Source: Morganella morganii_D (GTDB lineage Bacteria; Pseudomonadota; Gammaproteobacteria; Enterobacterales; Enterobacteriaceae). Taken from it: a stretch of 64,000 nucleotides of DNA. The notes beneath the pieces were generated by a model. The model had not been told where the DNA came from, did not search any database, and saw nothing but the letters and a program-made list of their open reading frames with translations. The stretch is taken from assembly GCA_044772875.1 (NCBI GenBank), contig CP173058.1:2356001-2420000 (forward strand). Reading direction: 5' to 3'. This document shows positions 62,075-64,000 of the stretch, piece by piece. The first letter of the stretch is position 1; each line of letters opens with the position of its first letter. The position numbers and the translations under genes were made by a program.

Positions 62075-63649
62075 ATGAAAAAAATTGTCATACTGGGCAG
62101 TAGTGGCGGGAACCTGTACAACCTCGGTGGTGCAGATCCTGAAAAACTTCTGAGTGAAATCTGCACGCAATGTCAGTCCGCCGGTGTTTCTGTTGCTGCT
62201 GTGCAGTTTATAGCAGCACAGGCGTCGATGGATGTTGCCAAACCCTCTACCGCCGCCGCGGTGTACACCCTGACAGAAGCAGATGCCACACCTGCCATTA
62301 CTTTCTCCGGTACCCTGGCGGAAGTGAATGATGCGGTGCGTAACAGTGATGAACAGATTGCCCGGCTGATAGAACAGGGCGATATTGACGGTATCATTAT
62401 TATGAGCGGCGATCCGCACAACGCCAACCGCCTGGCACTTCAGGCAGCAACGGAAAAGAAAGTGCCGATCGCCGGTACCGGCGGCACCTCGATGGCACAT
62501 ATCGCCGCAGCCGGTGCCAATGTGATTGCCACTTCCGGGACAACCGGCACGACCAGCAGAACACGCGCGATCTCGTTTATCTCCTCTCTGTGCAAACACT
62601 GGGGCATTAAATTCCGCCCGGTACCGGGCGGTGCAGGCGCTGCCGGCAGGCCATCCGATAAGAGCCTGTTTAAACGTATGAATATCCGGGGCATTATGAT
62701 CCCCGCTCTGCCCGGCTTCATTGCCATGGCGATTGTGCTGGCGCTGAGTCACATCCCGGGGCTGGAAAGCCTTGATGCGATTTTCCAGCTGCTGCTCAAA
62801 GGGCTGCCGGTAATTGTGGCGGTGATTGCCGCCAAACAGGTTTCCGAACTGGATGAAGTTTCGATTGTTTCCGGGGTTGTCGCCGGGGTGCTCTCTGTTG
62901 AGGGCGGCCTGATCGGCGGGATCGCCGGCGGGATCATGGCCGGTATTTTTGTCCGTTACCTGTTTACTTTGTGCATCAGCTGGAAATTCCCGATGACCAC
63001 CGTCAACATTGTGGCAGGCGGGATTTCCGGTCTGGCCGCCGGACTTATCATGTTCTACTTCCTCAGCCCGCTCGCGCTGCTGGCCGGTAACTACATCAAA
63101 CTGGCACTGGAAAGCACCCTCGCCTTCAGCCCGGTTCTGGCAGGACTGCTGGCCGGTCTGGTTATCTGGCCTGCAATTCTCGGCGGTGTGTATCATGCAG
63201 TGATCCTGCCGCTGGTACTGCTTGAGATGGAAAAAACCGGCGTCAGCTTCCTCGGCGCGGTGGATATGGTCGGGCTGGTGATGGTTGCAGCCGGTATTAA
63301 CCTGGCAAACGTCATTGCCCCGCGTGAACGCAGTGAAGCCGCTGTCGCCGCACCGGGACTGCTTATCAATATGGGATTCGGCACTTTTGTGGAATCAGCT
63401 TATCCCTTTATGTTTGCCAACAAAATTGTCTTCGGCGGCGCCATTCTTTCCGCCGGGATCGGCGGCATGATGCTCGGCATGTTTAATGTCAAAGGGGTGG
63501 CGTATGTGCCGGCTTTCGCATCCCCGTTCTTATCCAATAATGCACTTTACATGGCGCTGACCATGACCGTGATTCTGATTTTAACCTGCACCATTACTGT
63601 CATTGCCAACCGTTTCAGTGCCGTGACAACCGTGAAAGCAGCAGGCTGA
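62075..63649 (+). CDS. PTS EIIC-like permease with an unusual soluble N-terminal domain
   Basis: 524 residues. Residues 1 to about 185 form a soluble, Rossmann-like domain (KKIVILGSSGGNLYNLGG, then DGIIIMSGDPHNANRLALQA, then PIAGTGGTSMAHIAAAGANV). From about 205 on there are about ten membrane helices of PTS EIIC type, with GGIAGGIMAGIFVRYLF, GGVYHAVILPLVLLEMEKTG and NMGFGTFVESAYPFMFANKI, the last resembling the family's substrate-region loop. No EIIA or EIIB signature (phospho-Cys or phospho-His) is visible in the protein, so those functions must come from other genes. The substrate is unknown. The following gene probably encodes a catabolic partner. Confidence 0.72.
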   Translation: MKKIVILGSSGGNLYNLGGADPEKLLSEICTQCQSAGVSVAAVQFIAAQASMDVAKPSTAAAVYTLTEADATPAITFSGTLAEVNDAVRNSDEQIARLIEQGDIDGIIIMSGDPHNANRLALQAATEKKVPIAGTGGTSMAHIAAAGANVIATSGTTGTTSRTRAISFISSLCKHWGIKFRPVPGGAGAAGRPSDKSLFKRMNIRGIMIPALPGFIAMAIVLALSHIPGLESLDAIFQLLLKGLPVIVAVIAAKQVSELDEVSIVSGVVAGVLSVEGGLIGGIAGGIMAGIFVRYLFTLCISWKFPMTTVNIVAGGISGLAAGLIMFYFLSPLALLAGNYIKLALESTLAFSPVLAGLLAGLVIWPAILGGVYHAVILPLVLLEMEKTGVSFLGAVDMVGLVMVAAGINLANVIAPRERSEAAVAAPGLLINMGFGTFVESAYPFMFANKIVFGGAILSAGIGGMMLGMFNVKGVAYVPAFASPFLSNNALYMALTMTVILILTCTITVIANRFSAVTTVKAAG

Positions 63650-63772
63650 TGCAAAGACGACACAGCAAATAATAAGTGTGAAAAATATCGCACGCCGACA
63701 CCAGGGCTTTATTGAAACGGCATTTTCGGGTGCCGTCATACAAAAACACAAAAAAAGTAATAAGAGGTTGAT

Positions 63773-64000
63773 ATGTTTATAGGTGATATGAATAAAAAAC
63801 GTGAACAGGCCATGGCGAAAGTCAGAAATGCTATTGCGCTGCACAACGGGCAGACTCTGCTCAGTACAGGTATCACCGGTGATGACGCGCGACTGGCGAA
63901 AGCAGTGTGTGATGCCGGGGTCAAAATGCTGGAGCCGAACCATCCGGCGCTGGCACTGGCACGCGGACACAGAGGCGTGAATAACATGCATGCCGCAGAG
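63773..64000 (+). CDS. Start of a probable catabolic enzyme, cut by the window end
   Basis: The frame starts at an ATG with a GAGG ribosome site, runs 76 codons and is open at the window end. An ATG at 63788 (MNKKREQAM) is an alternative start. Residues include HNGQTLLSTGITGDDARLAK and VCDAGVKMLEPNHPALALAR, which look like the first beta-alpha units of a TIM-barrel protein, but there is too little sequence for a family call. It follows the permease by 123 bases and probably belongs to the same operon. Confidence 0.6.
   Translation, partial: MFIGDMNKKREQAMAKVRNAIALHNGQTLLSTGITGDDARLAKAVCDAGVKMLEPNHPALALARGHRGVNNMHAAE

Noticed and set aside
1..64000. CRISPR arrays, tRNA or rRNA genes, and intact prophage or integrase genes
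   Set aside because: I looked for regularly spaced repeats, tRNA-like cloverleaf sequences and integrase or capsid motifs and saw none; only the IS3 remnant is mobile-element related.

Overview
The window looks like chromosomal DNA of an enterobacterium of the Morganellaceae type (Morganella, Proteus or Providencia relatives). This is an inference from an MrpJ-like fimbrial regulator with an SQQQxSRYE motif, a fhu-type iron operon, a recognisable rbn gene and moderately GC-rich housekeeping genes flanking AT-rich accessory genes. I see no CRISPR array, tRNA or rRNA gene.

Layout. Bases 1-1358 hold the end of a plus-strand chaperone/usher operon (a truncated PapD-like chaperone and a DUF1120-like fimbrial protein) closed by a terminator. 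Bases 1532-2802 carry a minus-strand ToxR/MarT-like membrane regulator with a FidL-like partner. Bases 3180-8921 are a four-gene hydroxamate siderophore operon (TonB-dependent receptor, fhuC, fhuD, fhuB) with a Fur-box-like site. An IS3-family remnant (about 9085-9288) separates it from a large minus-strand fimbrial operon (9449-19034): major pilin, chaperone, pilin, pilin, chaperone, chaperone, usher, a Sel1/SPOR protein and a putative tip adhesin. An MrpJ-like regulator lies just upstream (19252-19659).

Bases 20351-58014 form one minus-strand insecticidal toxin complex (Tc) island of about 38 kb. In transcription order it holds a TcA gene broken by a frameshift, a TcB, a split TcA (TccA-like and TccB-like), a secreted-looking beta-sandwich repeat protein, a protein with a Clostridium P47/OrfX-like TULIP domain and Ig-like repeats, an intrinsic terminator, a second TcB, an atypical 1431-residue YD-repeat protein, and a TccC with a 257-residue hypervariable tail of unfamiliar composition. 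In the Tc family TcA makes the pentameric pore, and TcB plus TcC make a cocoon around the toxic C-terminus of TcC. A divergent LysR-type regulator (58472-59344) and a perfect dyad in the intergenic space suggest local control.

Bases 59570-64000 return to core-like genes: a DUF4878-type lipoprotein, a YiiX/YebB-like papain-fold protein, rbn (RNase BN/Z), a 44-codon small ORF with a terminator, and a PTS EIIC-like permease with an unusual soluble N-terminal domain, followed by the start of a probable partner enzyme.

The most interesting material is the Tc island. It combines two TcA and two TcB proteins with a single TcC. It also contains a P47-like TULIP protein (known from orfX-type botulinum neurotoxin clusters), an extra YD-repeat shell protein, and termination or hairpin signals placed exactly at the A-to-B junctions.
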